A DNA stretch of 64,000 bases from Rhodanobacter fulvus Jip2 (lineage in GTDB: Bacteria > Pseudomonadota > Gammaproteobacteria > Xanthomonadales > Rhodanobacteraceae): positions 1 through 64,000 of the forward strand of contig NZ_AJXU01000021.1 of assembly GCF_000264315.1 (NCBI RefSeq), read 5' to 3'. The notes under the pieces are model-generated. The model was given only the letters and a program-made list of their open reading frames with translations, made no database searches and was not told the DNA's origin. Both the position numbers and the translations under genes were made by a program. Position 1 is the first letter of the stretch. Every line of letters starts with the position of its first letter. This document shows positions 1 to 8,205 of the stretch, in pieces.

Positions 1-4
1 CTGT

Positions 5-80
5 TGTGGGAGCGGCTTCAGCCGCGATGCTCTTGCTGTGGAACTCCAGAGCAAAGGCATCGCGACTGAAGTCGCTCCTA
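5..80. repeat. REP-like inverted pair of short palindromes
   Basis: Two roughly 24-base copies of an element containing GGAGCGGCTTCAGCCGCGAT face each other (about 5-30 and 57-80). The right copy, read in reverse, differs by about three bases. Each copy also contains its own small palindrome (GCGGCTTCAGCCGC in the left one). This is the layout of REP/BIME elements common between genes of Pseudomonas and xanthomonads. It lies just past the 3' end of the first gene and may act as a transcript-end hairpin. Confidence 0.7.
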
Positions 81-99
81 AAGCGGCCAGGCGCTTGCC

Positions 100-753
100 T
101 CAATAATCGCGCACATCCAGCACGATAAAGCAGCGGGCGGTGTAGGCGCGTTCGCCGTCCGGCCACGCCAGTGCATCCAGCGCCTGCGTGCCGGCAGCCC
201 ATGGCTCGTTGTCGAGCAGCGCTTCGCTCTGCCCTGCGCCATCGGGCGCATGCCGGTGCGCCAGCCGCAGCCAGTGCAATTCGGGCGTCAGCGATTCGCG
301 CTTCACCGCCGTTTCGATCGCGGCGGTCACCTCGTCCAGCATCTCGATGTCGGTGATATCGACGCCGCGCAGCGAGAACGGGCCCATGAAGACATCCCAG
401 CTGCGCACACCGATGTCCCACGCGGCGATGCGCATGCGGCGGTCGTCGGTGACGTACCAGCAGGCGGCCAGCAGCGGATGGAAAGCGTCGTGCTCGAACG
501 TGCGCAACGCATCCCGGCAGGCTTCGTCGCCCGTGCCCACGCCGGCAAAGCTTTCCTCGATGCGGCGGTCCTCGCCCAGCACCACGTCCACGTCCAGGCG
601 GCCGGGCTCGCCGCCGGCGCCGTCGTGCCATTCGGCGCGGACGGCGGGGAAATCGTCATCGGTCACCAGCCAGCCGTCCTCGTCGGCGTCCAGTTCCACC
701 CCATGCCGCTCGAACAACTGCCGCAAATATTTTTGTAGCGCCGCACTATCCAT
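100..753 (-). CDS. DUF6348 family protein
   Basis: Uncharacterised protein of 217 residues. The segment LDVDVVLGEDRRIEESFAG, followed by a conserved Ala/Phe-rich stretch and FHPLLAACW, matches what I recall of the DUF6348 family; no function is known. No signal peptide or membrane segment is visible, so it is probably cytosolic. An in-frame ATG two codons upstream (757-759) abuts an AGGA, whereas the ATG at 751-753 has that AGGA six bases upstream, so I take the latter as the start. It stands alone between two palindromic repeat regions. Confidence 0.75.
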   Translation of the reverse strand: MDSAALQKYLRQLFERHGVELDADEDGWLVTDDDFPAVRAEWHDGAGGEPGRLDVDVVLGEDRRIEESFAGVGTGDEACRDALRTFEHDAFHPLLAACWYVTDDRRMRIAAWDIGVRSWDVFMGPFSLRGVDITDIEMLDEVTAAIETAVKRESLTPELHWLRLAHRHAPDGAGQSEALLDNEPWAAGTQALDALAWPDGERAYTARCFIVLDVRDY

Positions 754-788
754 CGTCATTCCTGTTCGGTTGGCCCGGATTCCCCCGG

Positions 789-878
789 CCGTTCTCCCTG
801 AGCGTAGCGCAGCGCAGTCGAAGGGCCGGTCGGCGCGAATGCTGGCCTTCGGCTGCGACCCGCGCTCAGGGAGAACGG
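789..878. repeat. Long intergenic inverted repeat
   Basis: The left arm (about 789-825, starting CCGTTCTCCCTGAGCG) and right arm (about 847-878, ending CGCTCAGGGAGAACGG) are inverted copies of the dispersed CGTTCTCCCTGAGC...GTCGAAGG repeat type seen between genes in xanthomonads. The outer 11-16 bases pair perfectly and the inner part imperfectly. It fills most of the gap between two same-strand genes and could end the upstream transcript. Confidence 0.6.
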
Positions 879-893
879 CTTCTTTCCGGCTCT

Positions 894-1400
894 TCAGCTT
901 GCGCGCTGATTCGCCAAATCCCGCCATGTCAGATACATGCGCAGGTCGAACTCGCGCTGGTGGTATTCCGGCAGCATGTACTGGCACAACTGGTAGAACG
1001 CCTTGTTGTGGTCGTGCTCCTTCAGGTGCGCCAGTTCGTGCACCACAATCATCTGCAGGAATTCCGGCGCCGCGGCCTTGAACAACGCAGCCACGCGGAT
1101 TTCCTTTTTCGCCTTCAGCTTGCCGCCCTGCACCCGCGAGATCGCCGTGTGCAACCCCAGCGCGCGCTGCACCACGTCCAGCTTGCTGTCGTACAACACC
1201 TTGTCGATCGCCGGTGCGTTGCGCAGGTGCTGCTGCTTCAGCGCGGTGGTGTACGCGTACAGCGCCTTGTCGCTCTGCACATCGTGGCGGGCCGGATAAC
1301 GCCTGGCCAGGTGCTCGCCCAGGCGTTCCTGCGCGATCAGTTCGCGCACCTTGTCCTGCGTCGCGGCGGGGTAGCCCTGGAGATATTTCAGCACGGTCAT
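894..1400 (-). CDS. YgjP-like metallopeptidase-domain protein
   Basis: A 168-residue protein of the YgjP/DUF45 type, related to SprT and M48 zinc peptidases. The zinc motif HELAHLKEHDH (HExxH, near residue 121) is followed by NKAFYQLCQYMLPEY, typical of the family. No signal peptide is present, so it acts in the cytosol. The substrate is unknown. The E. coli relative has been reported as a UTP pyrophosphatase, so proteolysis should not be assumed. It stands alone, with a weak ribosome-binding site before the ATG. Confidence 0.8.
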   Translation of the reverse strand: MTVLKYLQGYPAATQDKVRELIAQERLGEHLARRYPARHDVQSDKALYAYTTALKQQHLRNAPAIDKVLYDSKLDVVQRALGLHTAISRVQGGKLKAKKEIRVAALFKAAAPEFLQMIVVHELAHLKEHDHNKAFYQLCQYMLPEYHQREFDLRMYLTWRDLANQRAS

Positions 1401-1427
1401 GCGGGCATTCTCGCATTCGCCGCGGCG

Positions 1428-3659
1428 CTAGATGTCGAAGCGGTAGCTCAGCTTCACCAGCAGTTGCTCGTCGTCGCGCAGCGAGAACGTGTTGCGGAAC
1501 ACGCCGCCGGTGCTGTGCAGGTCGCCCTGGTCCAGCGCGTAGCCGCCGCGGCCGTAGACCACGTACAGGTACGACAGCGGGGCCAGCTCGTAGCGGTAGC
1601 GAAGCTGCAAGCCCAGGTTGCGCACGCTGAAATCCTCCACCGGCTCGTCGGTGGCCACCGCGCGGCCGTTGCCGTCCACGCGATAGGCGTCACGCAGGCG
1701 CGCGTCCAGCCCGATCGCCTGCAGCTTCAGGCGCAGCTCCTGGCGGTCGTCGATGCTCCAGTCGAAACCCGCGTTGAGCTGCAGCGTGTGCTGGTCGAAA
1801 CTGCCGATCAGGTTGTCGTGCTGCCACACCAGCCAGTCGGGCGTGTGCTCGTAGTACGGGCCGGCAAAGACGCTGAACGCGTCGCTGACGAAGTAGGTGG
1901 GCGTGAACTCGATGTCGTAGCCCATCCGGCGGTTGCCGCTGAGCCCGCCGCTGACGAACTCTCCCTCCAGCTCGTAGGCCCAATCGCCGTGGCGCGGGCT
2001 TGTGCGCTCGAACGCCAGCGCCAGCGACGGCGGCAGGAAGATCGCGCCGTGCCCGCGCGTCAGCAAATCATCCCAGGCGGCCGTGTTGAGGTTGAGCTGC
2101 ACATCCTCGTTGGCGCCGTTGCGCAGGGTGCTGGAGCGGCTGATGCGCAGCTGGCGGCGCAGGCGCAGGCCATGGTCGTTGTCCAGCGCGTCGATGCGGA
2201 AATGCCAGTCGTGCGAGCTGTACGCCGAATCGGGCGCCAGGCCGGTGATGCGCTTGCGCACTTCCCAATGGCCGTAGTTGAAATTGTTGCGCTCCAGGTA
2301 GCCGAAGTCGTTGATCTGCAATTGATCGCCGAAGTGCATGCCCAGCCATTGCTGGCGCCAGCCGTTGCCCATTTCGAGGTCGGCCAGCAGCGTGCCGCCG
2401 CTGCCGCGCGTGTGCGAACCGCGCTGAAGGATGTCGCTCATCACCGCATTGGTGGCCACGGTGAGCCGCGCCGTGGGCTGCCAGTGGTGATCGACGCCCA
2501 GTACGGTCGCCTCGCGATCGAGCCAGGGACGGTCGACCCGGGTCAGCATCGCGCCCAGGCTCTGCACGCCGAAATCATGGGTGACGCGCGCCGCGCCGAA
2601 GAAGCGGCCGGCCTCACCCCGCTCGTCCGCCGCCAGCACGCCGTAGCTGGTGCCGCCCACGCTGCCGTTGAGCTTGACCGCCGCGTCGATGTCGGCCGCA
2701 CCGTGGCCATCGTCGGCCGATGCGCCCACCCGACGCGTGTAGATCAGCTGGCTGTTGTCATCCAGCAGGCTGAAATCGAAGATGCCCTGGTTCTCGGTGA
2801 AAAACGGCCGCTTGTCGCTGACATAGGTTTCGGTGGCGCCGAAATTCACCACCAGGTCGTCGCTTTCCACCTGGCCGAAATCCGGGTTCAGCGCGGCGGT
2901 GAGCTGGAACTGGCCGCTGGGCTTCCACAGGATGTCGGCGCCCTCCTGGAAGTGGCTGCGCCCGCGCACGTTGTCGTACAGGCCGGAGACGTACGGCGTC
3001 ACCGCCAGCAGCGACTGGCTGTACGCCGGCACGTCCACACGCTGGAATTCCGACAGGAAGCGCGGCCGCTTGAAGCTGGCCGCCGGCCACGCGTCGCGCT
3101 CGCCGCTGGAGCCGGTGACGCGATCGAGATAGATGCCCAGCGTGCGTTTGCCGTCGCGGCTGGCATGCATCGGCGCGATGTACCACGGAATCAGCATCTC
3201 CACCGTCCAACCGGCGGCATCCTCGCTGACGGCGTGTTGCCAGGTGCTGTCCCAGTCCTTGCTGAAATTGCTCTCGTTGGTGATCACGGCGTCGTTGATG
3301 CCGCCGGTGGAGCTGACCACGAAGTTGTAGCCGGTGCGACCGGTGCCGTCGAAATCCACCATCAGGTTGACCCGGTCGACCTGGTCCTCGAAGTCGCGCT
3401 GCACGCGCTGCGGTGTGCGCGGCACGCCCGGCGGCTGGTCGCAGCGGAACGCCACCGCCAGCCCTTCGGGCGTGGCCAGCAGCCACGCTTCGGTGCGCAA
3501 CGAGGCCGGTTCACCGGTCAGCGGCTGCACCTTGCGGAAATCGGTGACGTGCCGCGCGCCCTCCCACTCGGCCGCGTCGATGCGGCCATCGATATCCACG
3601 GCCAAGGCAGGCGCGGACACCGCGGAAAGGACGAGGGTGAACAGGCATGCAAGACGCAT
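1428..3659 (-). CDS. DUF5916 / CBM9-like outer-membrane barrel protein
   Basis: A 743-residue secreted protein. The start at 3657-3659 gives a clear signal peptide (MRLACLFTLVLSAVSAPALA); reading further upstream would bury it. The mature N-terminus (IDGRIDAAEWEGA) is a carbohydrate-binding family 9-like beta-sandwich. The remainder is rich in alternating beta-strands with aromatic girdles and ends in SYRFDI, a plausible outer-membrane insertion signal. This matches the DUF5916 family, thought to be outer-membrane proteins of unknown cargo. Neighbours suggest no pathway. Confidence 0.8.
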   Translation of the reverse strand: MRLACLFTLVLSAVSAPALAVDIDGRIDAAEWEGARHVTDFRKVQPLTGEPASLRTEAWLLATPEGLAVAFRCDQPPGVPRTPQRVQRDFEDQVDRVNLMVDFDGTGRTGYNFVVSSTGGINDAVITNESNFSKDWDSTWQHAVSEDAAGWTVEMLIPWYIAPMHASRDGKRTLGIYLDRVTGSSGERDAWPAASFKRPRFLSEFQRVDVPAYSQSLLAVTPYVSGLYDNVRGRSHFQEGADILWKPSGQFQLTAALNPDFGQVESDDLVVNFGATETYVSDKRPFFTENQGIFDFSLLDDNSQLIYTRRVGASADDGHGAADIDAAVKLNGSVGGTSYGVLAADERGEAGRFFGAARVTHDFGVQSLGAMLTRVDRPWLDREATVLGVDHHWQPTARLTVATNAVMSDILQRGSHTRGSGGTLLADLEMGNGWRQQWLGMHFGDQLQINDFGYLERNNFNYGHWEVRKRITGLAPDSAYSSHDWHFRIDALDNDHGLRLRRQLRISRSSTLRNGANEDVQLNLNTAAWDDLLTRGHGAIFLPPSLALAFERTSPRHGDWAYELEGEFVSGGLSGNRRMGYDIEFTPTYFVSDAFSVFAGPYYEHTPDWLVWQHDNLIGSFDQHTLQLNAGFDWSIDDRQELRLKLQAIGLDARLRDAYRVDGNGRAVATDEPVEDFSVRNLGLQLRYRYELAPLSYLYVVYGRGGYALDQGDLHSTGGVFRNTFSLRDDEQLLVKLSYRFDI

Positions 3660-3752
3660 GTCGAGGGTTCCGGAAGCGGCGCGGGCTACGCGAGGAGGAT
3701 GGCGCACCGGGGATGTGCTCACCGGCAGATGCACAGCATGCCCAAAGCGTTC

Positions 3753-3768
3753 GGCCGTCTCGACGGCC
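3753..3768 (-). terminator. Candidate hairpin downstream of the small membrane gene
   Basis: GGCCGTC and GACGGCC form a seven-base inverted repeat with a two-base centre, 39 bases beyond the stop of the small membrane gene at 3808. No T-run follows on either strand, so a Rho-independent terminator is only possible. Confidence 0.3.
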
Positions 3769-3807
3769 ACAAGTCATGCGCGATGCACGATGACTGCCAC
3801 GGCAGAA

Positions 3808-4131
3808 TCAGCGGCGACGGCCCCAGCACACGTGGCGCCACACCATCGCCAACGCCAACACGCCCGCGAACGCGCCATAGCCATACAGCGCGGGCAGCAC
3901 CTGTTGCCAGATGGCGCCGCTGGCGCGGCCGAACCCGTCCACCGCCGGCAACGCGGCGCGATCGAAACCGAGCAGGGCGCACTGCACCGCGGTGACCAGT
4001 GCCAGCAGCAATGCCGCCACGTCGAACACGCGACGGCCGGCCGACCGCGGCAGACTTTTGGGGTACGCCCAGTAACCCCAGCACAGGATCAGCAAGGGGG
4101 GCGCAAGCAGCATCAGGGCCAGATAACGCAT
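3808..4131 (-). CDS. Small inner-membrane protein, unknown function
   Basis: A 107-residue hydrophobic protein with about three membrane segments: near residues 3-22 (LALMLLAPPLLILCWGYWAY), 36-54 (VAALLLALVTAVQCALLG) and 80-98. It ends in a basic tail (WRHVCWGRRR). It starts 32 bases past the trpS stop on the same strand, so it is probably co-transcribed. I do not recognise the family and the sequence shows no catalytic motif. The hydrophobic profile and operon position support a real gene. Confidence 0.6.
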   Translation of the reverse strand: MRYLALMLLAPPLLILCWGYWAYPKSLPRSAGRRVFDVAALLLALVTAVQCALLGFDRAALPAVDGFGRASGAIWQQVLPALYGYGAFAGVLALAMVWRHVCWGRRR

Positions 4132-4163
4132 CGATCAGATACTCCACCGCGCCATGCGGTACG

Positions 4164-5525
4164 TCATGCCTTGGCGGCCAGTTGGCCGAGCGCCTCGCGC
4201 AAGCGCCGCAGCGCTTCATCGCGGGCGGATGCATCGGCGTAGTCGGGGCTTTCCGCCACCGTCTCGCCATCCACGTCCAGCGTCATGCCGAGCTCATTCA
4301 TCTGCAGCAAGGCATCGGTGGCGCCCAGGCTACCGATGCGCTTCTGCAAGGCACCGGCCGCCTTCGGATCGGCAAACGCCATCGACAGCAGCAACTGCTC
4401 GCCTTCGGCCGACAACAGGCGAAAGCGGAACTTGCCCTCGGCATCGCGGAAGCTGGCGAAGCGCGGCATCTTGCCCACCCCGGCCACTTTCTTCGTCGCG
4501 CTCGACGCGCCGGGCGCGGCGCTGGAACGCAAGCCCAACGCTTCGCGCAGCGCCGCCAGCTTGGGCGTGGCGATGGCGCGCGCCTTGGCGGCACCACGCA
4601 GCAGGATCGCCTCGATGCCGGCCGGGTCGGCCATCAGCGCCTCGTAGCGTTCGCGCATGGGCGCCACATCGGTTTCGATGCGCTCGTACAGCACCTGCTT
4701 GGCCTCACCCCAGCCCATGCCTTCTTCCAGCGCCTGGCGATAAGCGGCCGTTTCGGGCTCGGTGGCAAAGGCGCGAAACAGGGTGAACAACGCGCTGCCG
4801 TCCGCATCCTTCGGCTCGCCCGGTGCGCGCGAGTCGGTGACGATGCGCATGATGGTGTCGCGCAGCGCCTTCTTGCCGCCGGCGAACAACGGGATGGTGT
4901 TGTCGTAGCTCTTGGACATCTTGCGGCCGTCGAGCCCCGGCAAGGTGGCCACCTGTTCATCGATCTGCACCTGCGGCAGCACGAAGAACTCGCCGCCATG
5001 CAGATGGTTGAAACGCTGCGCGATGTCGCGCGCCATCTCGATGTGCTGGATCTGGTCGCGCCCCACCGGCACCTGGTTGGCGTCGAACGCCAGGATGTCG
5101 GCCGCCATCAGCACCGGGTACATGTACAGCCCGGCGGTGATGCCCGCATCGGCGTCCTCACCCGTTTCCGCATTGCGATCCACCGCCGCCTTGTACGCAT
5201 GCGCGCGGTTGAGCATGCCCTTGCTGGTGATGCAGGTGAGAAACCAGGTCAGCTCGGGGATCTCGGGGATGTCCGACTGCCGGTAGAACGTGGCCTTTTC
5301 CGGGTCCAGCCCCGCCGCCAGCCAGGTGGCGGCGATCTCCAGCCGCGAGCGCTCGATCCGCGCCGCATCACCACTCTTGATCAGCGCGTGGTAGTCGGCC
5401 ATGAAGAAAAACGCATCCACGCCCGGCTCGCGGCTGGCCACGATGGCCGGGCGGATCGCGCCCACGTAGTTGCCCAGGTGCGGGGTGCCGGTGGTGGTGA
5501 TGCCGGTGAGGACTCGTGTGTTCAT
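4164..5525 (-). CDS. trpS: Tryptophan-tRNA ligase with C-terminal extension
   Basis: Charges tRNA-Trp with tryptophan in the cytosol. The class I signatures are present: a HIGH-type motif (GTPHLGNY, residues 13-20) and KMSKS in DGRKMSKSYDN near residue 205. At 453 residues it is about 110-120 longer than E. coli TrpS. The extra C-terminal part contains FRFRLLSAEGEQLLLS, which resembles a YegP/DUF1508 beta-hairpin repeat, and then an acidic helical tail. A small membrane gene follows 32 bases downstream. The enzyme call is secure; the identity of the extra domain is inference. Confidence 0.95.
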   Translation of the reverse strand: MNTRVLTGITTTGTPHLGNYVGAIRPAIVASREPGVDAFFFMADYHALIKSGDAARIERSRLEIAATWLAAGLDPEKATFYRQSDIPEIPELTWFLTCITSKGMLNRAHAYKAAVDRNAETGEDADAGITAGLYMYPVLMAADILAFDANQVPVGRDQIQHIEMARDIAQRFNHLHGGEFFVLPQVQIDEQVATLPGLDGRKMSKSYDNTIPLFAGGKKALRDTIMRIVTDSRAPGEPKDADGSALFTLFRAFATEPETAAYRQALEEGMGWGEAKQVLYERIETDVAPMRERYEALMADPAGIEAILLRGAAKARAIATPKLAALREALGLRSSAAPGASSATKKVAGVGKMPRFASFRDAEGKFRFRLLSAEGEQLLLSMAFADPKAAGALQKRIGSLGATDALLQMNELGMTLDVDGETVAESPDYADASARDEALRRLREALGQLAAKA

Positions 5526-5566
5526 GCCGTGCCGCGCGAGGAAAACGCCAGTTTACGTTTATCGCC

Positions 5567-6484
5567 TCAACCGCGCAGCAAGGTGGATTTGCCGAACATC
5601 GATTCCACCAGATCCACCGCGACTTTCGCCGTCTGGTTGCGCTTGTCGTAGGCGGGATTCAACTCGACGATATCCAGCGACGCCAGCGCGCCGGTGTCGG
5701 CGATCATCTCCATGCACAACTGCGCCTCGCGGTAGTTGGGGCCGCCGCGTACGGTGGTGCCCACGCCGGGCGCGATGCTGGGGTCGAGAAAATCGACATC
5801 AAAGCTCACGTGCAGGTGGGTGTTTTCATCCATGCCCTCGAGCGCCCGCTCCATCACCCGGCGCATGCCGATCTCGTCGATCTGGCGCATGTCATGGATC
5901 GCCACGCTCGCCTCGCGCACCAGCTTTTTCTCGCCCTCGTCCACCGAGCGGATGCCGACCTGGCGAAACACGTCCGGCGTCACCGCGGGAGTGGTGCCGC
6001 CGATGCCGGTGAGCACATCCGGCCCGTAGCCGCACAGGCAGGCCACCGGCATGCCGTGGATATTGCCCGACGGCGTCGCCTGCGCGGTATTGAAATCGGT
6101 GTGCGCATCCAGCCACAGCACCCGCAACGCCTTGCCCTGCTCGCGGCAATGGCGCGCCACGGCACTGATCGATCCGATGCCCAGGCAATGATCGCCGCCC
6201 AGCATGATAGGCAGCCGGCCGTTCGCCAGCTCTCCATAAATGGCCGTATGGACGGCCGTATTCCACGCCACCACTTCGGCCAGGTGACGATACCCATCCA
6301 CCGGCGGCAGCCACGGATTGAACGGCCCCTGCAGATTGCCGCGATCGACCACCTGCAACCCCAGCTTCGTCAACTTCTCCGCGATCTGCGCCACCCGCAA
6401 CGCCTCCGGCCCCATCGACGCACCGCGATGCCCGGCGCCGATGTCGGTCGGCACACCAATCAGGGAGAGGTTTTTGCTGCTCAT
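5567..6484 (-). CDS. rocF: Arginase
   Basis: Hydrolyses L-arginine to ornithine and urea using a two-manganese centre. Of 305 residues, the usual arginase length, it contains GGDHCLGIGS, DAHTDFN, SGNIHGMP and SFDVDFLDP, which supply the metal-binding His and Asp residues. SGNIHGMP favours arginase over agmatinase. No signal peptide is visible. It lies 41 bases upstream of trpS in the same direction, possibly in one transcript, though no functional link is obvious. Confidence 0.92.
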   Translation of the reverse strand: MSSKNLSLIGVPTDIGAGHRGASMGPEALRVAQIAEKLTKLGLQVVDRGNLQGPFNPWLPPVDGYRHLAEVVAWNTAVHTAIYGELANGRLPIMLGGDHCLGIGSISAVARHCREQGKALRVLWLDAHTDFNTAQATPSGNIHGMPVACLCGYGPDVLTGIGGTTPAVTPDVFRQVGIRSVDEGEKKLVREASVAIHDMRQIDEIGMRRVMERALEGMDENTHLHVSFDVDFLDPSIAPGVGTTVRGGPNYREAQLCMEMIADTGALASLDIVELNPAYDKRNQTAKVAVDLVESMFGKSTLLRG

Positions 6485-6595
6485 GCCAGCGGTCTCTTGA
6501 TAACGGAATCAAGAACCAGTCTAGCGGCTCGACCTGCACGATTTGGTGACAGACCCGTTGCCGTGGCTGACAACACGTGAGCGATACGAGATGTG

Positions 6596-6671
6596 TGGTG
6601 CCGGCACCAGGAGTCGAACCCGGGACCTACTGATTACAAATCAGTTGCTCTACCAACTGAGCTATGCCGGC
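6596..6671 (-). tRNA. tRNA-Thr (anticodon TGT)
   Basis: A 76-base cloverleaf read on the minus strand. The acceptor stem GCCGGCA pairs with TGCCGGC. The D-arm contains AGCTCAGTTGGTAGAGC, the anticodon stem ACTGA/TCAGT encloses loop TTTGTAA, and the T-arm contains GGTTCGACTCC. A discriminator A and an encoded CCA end follow. Anticodon TGT reads ACA threonine codons. Confidence 0.97.
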
Positions 6672-6730
6672 GCACTGGCGGCGGATTCTAGCAGGCGGGG
6701 CCATTCCCGGCCATGTGCGGGCGGCGTGCT

Positions 6731-7429
6731 TCAGAAGCAGGGGATGCGGCGGGAATCGATGCCGCGCGGCACATGGTTGTGCCAGCGTGTGCCCGCATCA
6801 CCGGGCAGGACCAGGTCGAGCCAGTACTCGGCCACGGTCTCGCTGCGCTCGGTCACCTGGGCCGGGAAGCCAGCGGCGATCACCTCGGCGCGGCGCTTGC
6901 GCGCATTCCCCTGATCCTTGAACAGGCCCAGCGAGATGGTGTTGGGCTGTTCGCCGGAACTGACCACGAAATAGTCGTCGATGTGGTGATCGGCCAACTC
7001 GCGCGCCCGTGCCAGCGCCTGGGCGCGGGTGGCCATGGCAGGCAGATAGACCCACCAGCCATGCGATTGATTGACCTGCTCCTGGCGCGAGCGCATGCGC
7101 CGGGCCTGGCCCGAGAGCGCCTCCCGCGCGCGCCGCACATCCTCCGGCGTGGTGAACGGGCCCAGCGCCACACACGATGGCGCGGGCGCCGGGCCCTCGA
7201 TCTTCGCCGCGACCACCGGTTGGGGCACGGAAGCGGGGGGCGTGGTGGGAACCGGACCGGACACGGTCGCGGACGCGACCGGTTCGGGCAATTCGGACAG
7301 CAGGCGCAGCTCGGTCACGCCCGGGTCGGTGGCCATGCCGGTGCGCGAATACGGCTGCCCCAGCAGCAGCCACGCGCCCACGGCAATGTTGAGGGCGATC
7401 AGCAAGACGAACATCAAACGCAGAAACAT
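6731..7429 (-). CDS. SPOR-domain membrane-anchored protein
   Basis: A 232-residue protein with one N-terminal membrane anchor (FLRLMFVLLIALNIAVGAWLL), a Pro/Val-rich linker, and a C-terminal SPOR-like region with GWWVYLPA and NTISLGLFKDQGNARKRRAE. SPOR domains bind denuded septal peptidoglycan, so a periplasmic cell-envelope role is likely. The ATG at 7427-7429 follows GGGGG by about five bases. It is the last gene of birA-coaX-SPOR, a string I recall as common in related gammaproteobacteria, and lies 38 bases past coaX. Confidence 0.85.
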   Translation of the reverse strand: MFLRLMFVLLIALNIAVGAWLLLGQPYSRTGMATDPGVTELRLLSELPEPVASATVSGPVPTTPPASVPQPVVAAKIEGPAPAPSCVALGPFTTPEDVRRAREALSGQARRMRSRQEQVNQSHGWWVYLPAMATRAQALARARELADHHIDDYFVVSSGEQPNTISLGLFKDQGNARKRRAEVIAAGFPAQVTERSETVAEYWLDLVLPGDAGTRWHNHVPRGIDSRRIPCF

Positions 7430-7467
7430 CGAACCCCCGTACCCGTGCCGAACGCCTTCACCGGATG

Positions 7468-8205
7468 CTACTCGTCTGCATCGGCCCACAACGCCAGGCC
7501 GCGCAACACCGCATTGTGGGTGACCTGCGCCGGCAGCGACAGCAGCGGCACCAGTTGCTCGGCGTCGCCGCCGCTGAGGCACAGCGTGGGCGGCGCACCC
7601 AGCTCATGGGTCGACTGCCCGACAAAGCGTTCGATCAGCGCCACCGCCGCCAGCCAGCAACCGGAGACCACTGCGTCGGTGGTGTTGTCCGCCCGCTCCT
7701 GAACCCGGCCCGCCGCGTCCATCCGCACCTGCGCGGTGGCGCTGAGCAGGGTCTGCTGCATCAGCATCGGCCCGGGTGCGATCAAGCCGCCCAGATGGCG
7801 ACCGTCGGTCGCCAGCGCATCCAGCGTCAACGCCGTGCCCACGCCAACCAGCACGTGCGGCCCGCCACCATGCGCATGCGCCGCGACCATCGCCAGGAAG
7901 CGGTCCACGCCGAGCCGCTGCGGTTCGGCATACGCGTTGCGCACGCCGCAAGCGGCCGCGGGCGAACGGCGCCAGTCGATCGGCTGAGCACACAGCCGCA
8001 TGACGATGGCGGCGACCAGGGCTTCACGACTGGCATCCGCGACGGAGGCGGCCAGCACGAGGTCAGTGCGCGGCCAGGGCGCCAGTGCTTCGGCCAGCGC
8101 CGCGTCGAGGTCCTCGTTCCAGCCCACGGCGCCCTGCGCCAGCCAGCGGTCCGACGTCAGCGCCCATTTCAGGCGGGTGTTGCCCAGATCCAGCAGCAGT
8201 TTCAT
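7468..8205 (-). CDS. coaX: Type III pantothenate kinase
   Basis: Phosphorylates pantothenate, the first step of coenzyme A synthesis, in the cytosol. The 245-residue protein has the acetate-kinase-fold phosphate motif DLGNTRLKW (residues 6-14) and a second signature GVGTALTLDA with HLGGLIAPGP, as in CoaX. It overlaps the 3' end of birA by four bases (ATGA), indicating translational coupling, and is followed by the SPOR gene. CoA supply is indirectly relevant to the carrier-protein enzymes further right, but this is a housekeeping gene. Confidence 0.92.
   Translation of the reverse strand: MKLLLDLGNTRLKWALTSDRWLAQGAVGWNEDLDAALAEALAPWPRTDLVLAASVADASREALVAAIVMRLCAQPIDWRRSPAAACGVRNAYAEPQRLGVDRFLAMVAAHAHGGGPHVLVGVGTALTLDALATDGRHLGGLIAPGPMLMQQTLLSATAQVRMDAAGRVQERADNTTDAVVSGCWLAAVALIERFVGQSTHELGAPPTLCLSGGDAEQLVPLLSLPAQVTHNAVLRGLALWADADE

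Noticed and set aside
960-3995. Long open frame antisense to the DUF5916 and YgjP-like genes
   Set aside because: It has no domain or signal and mirrors the high-GC third-codon pattern of the genes on the other strand.
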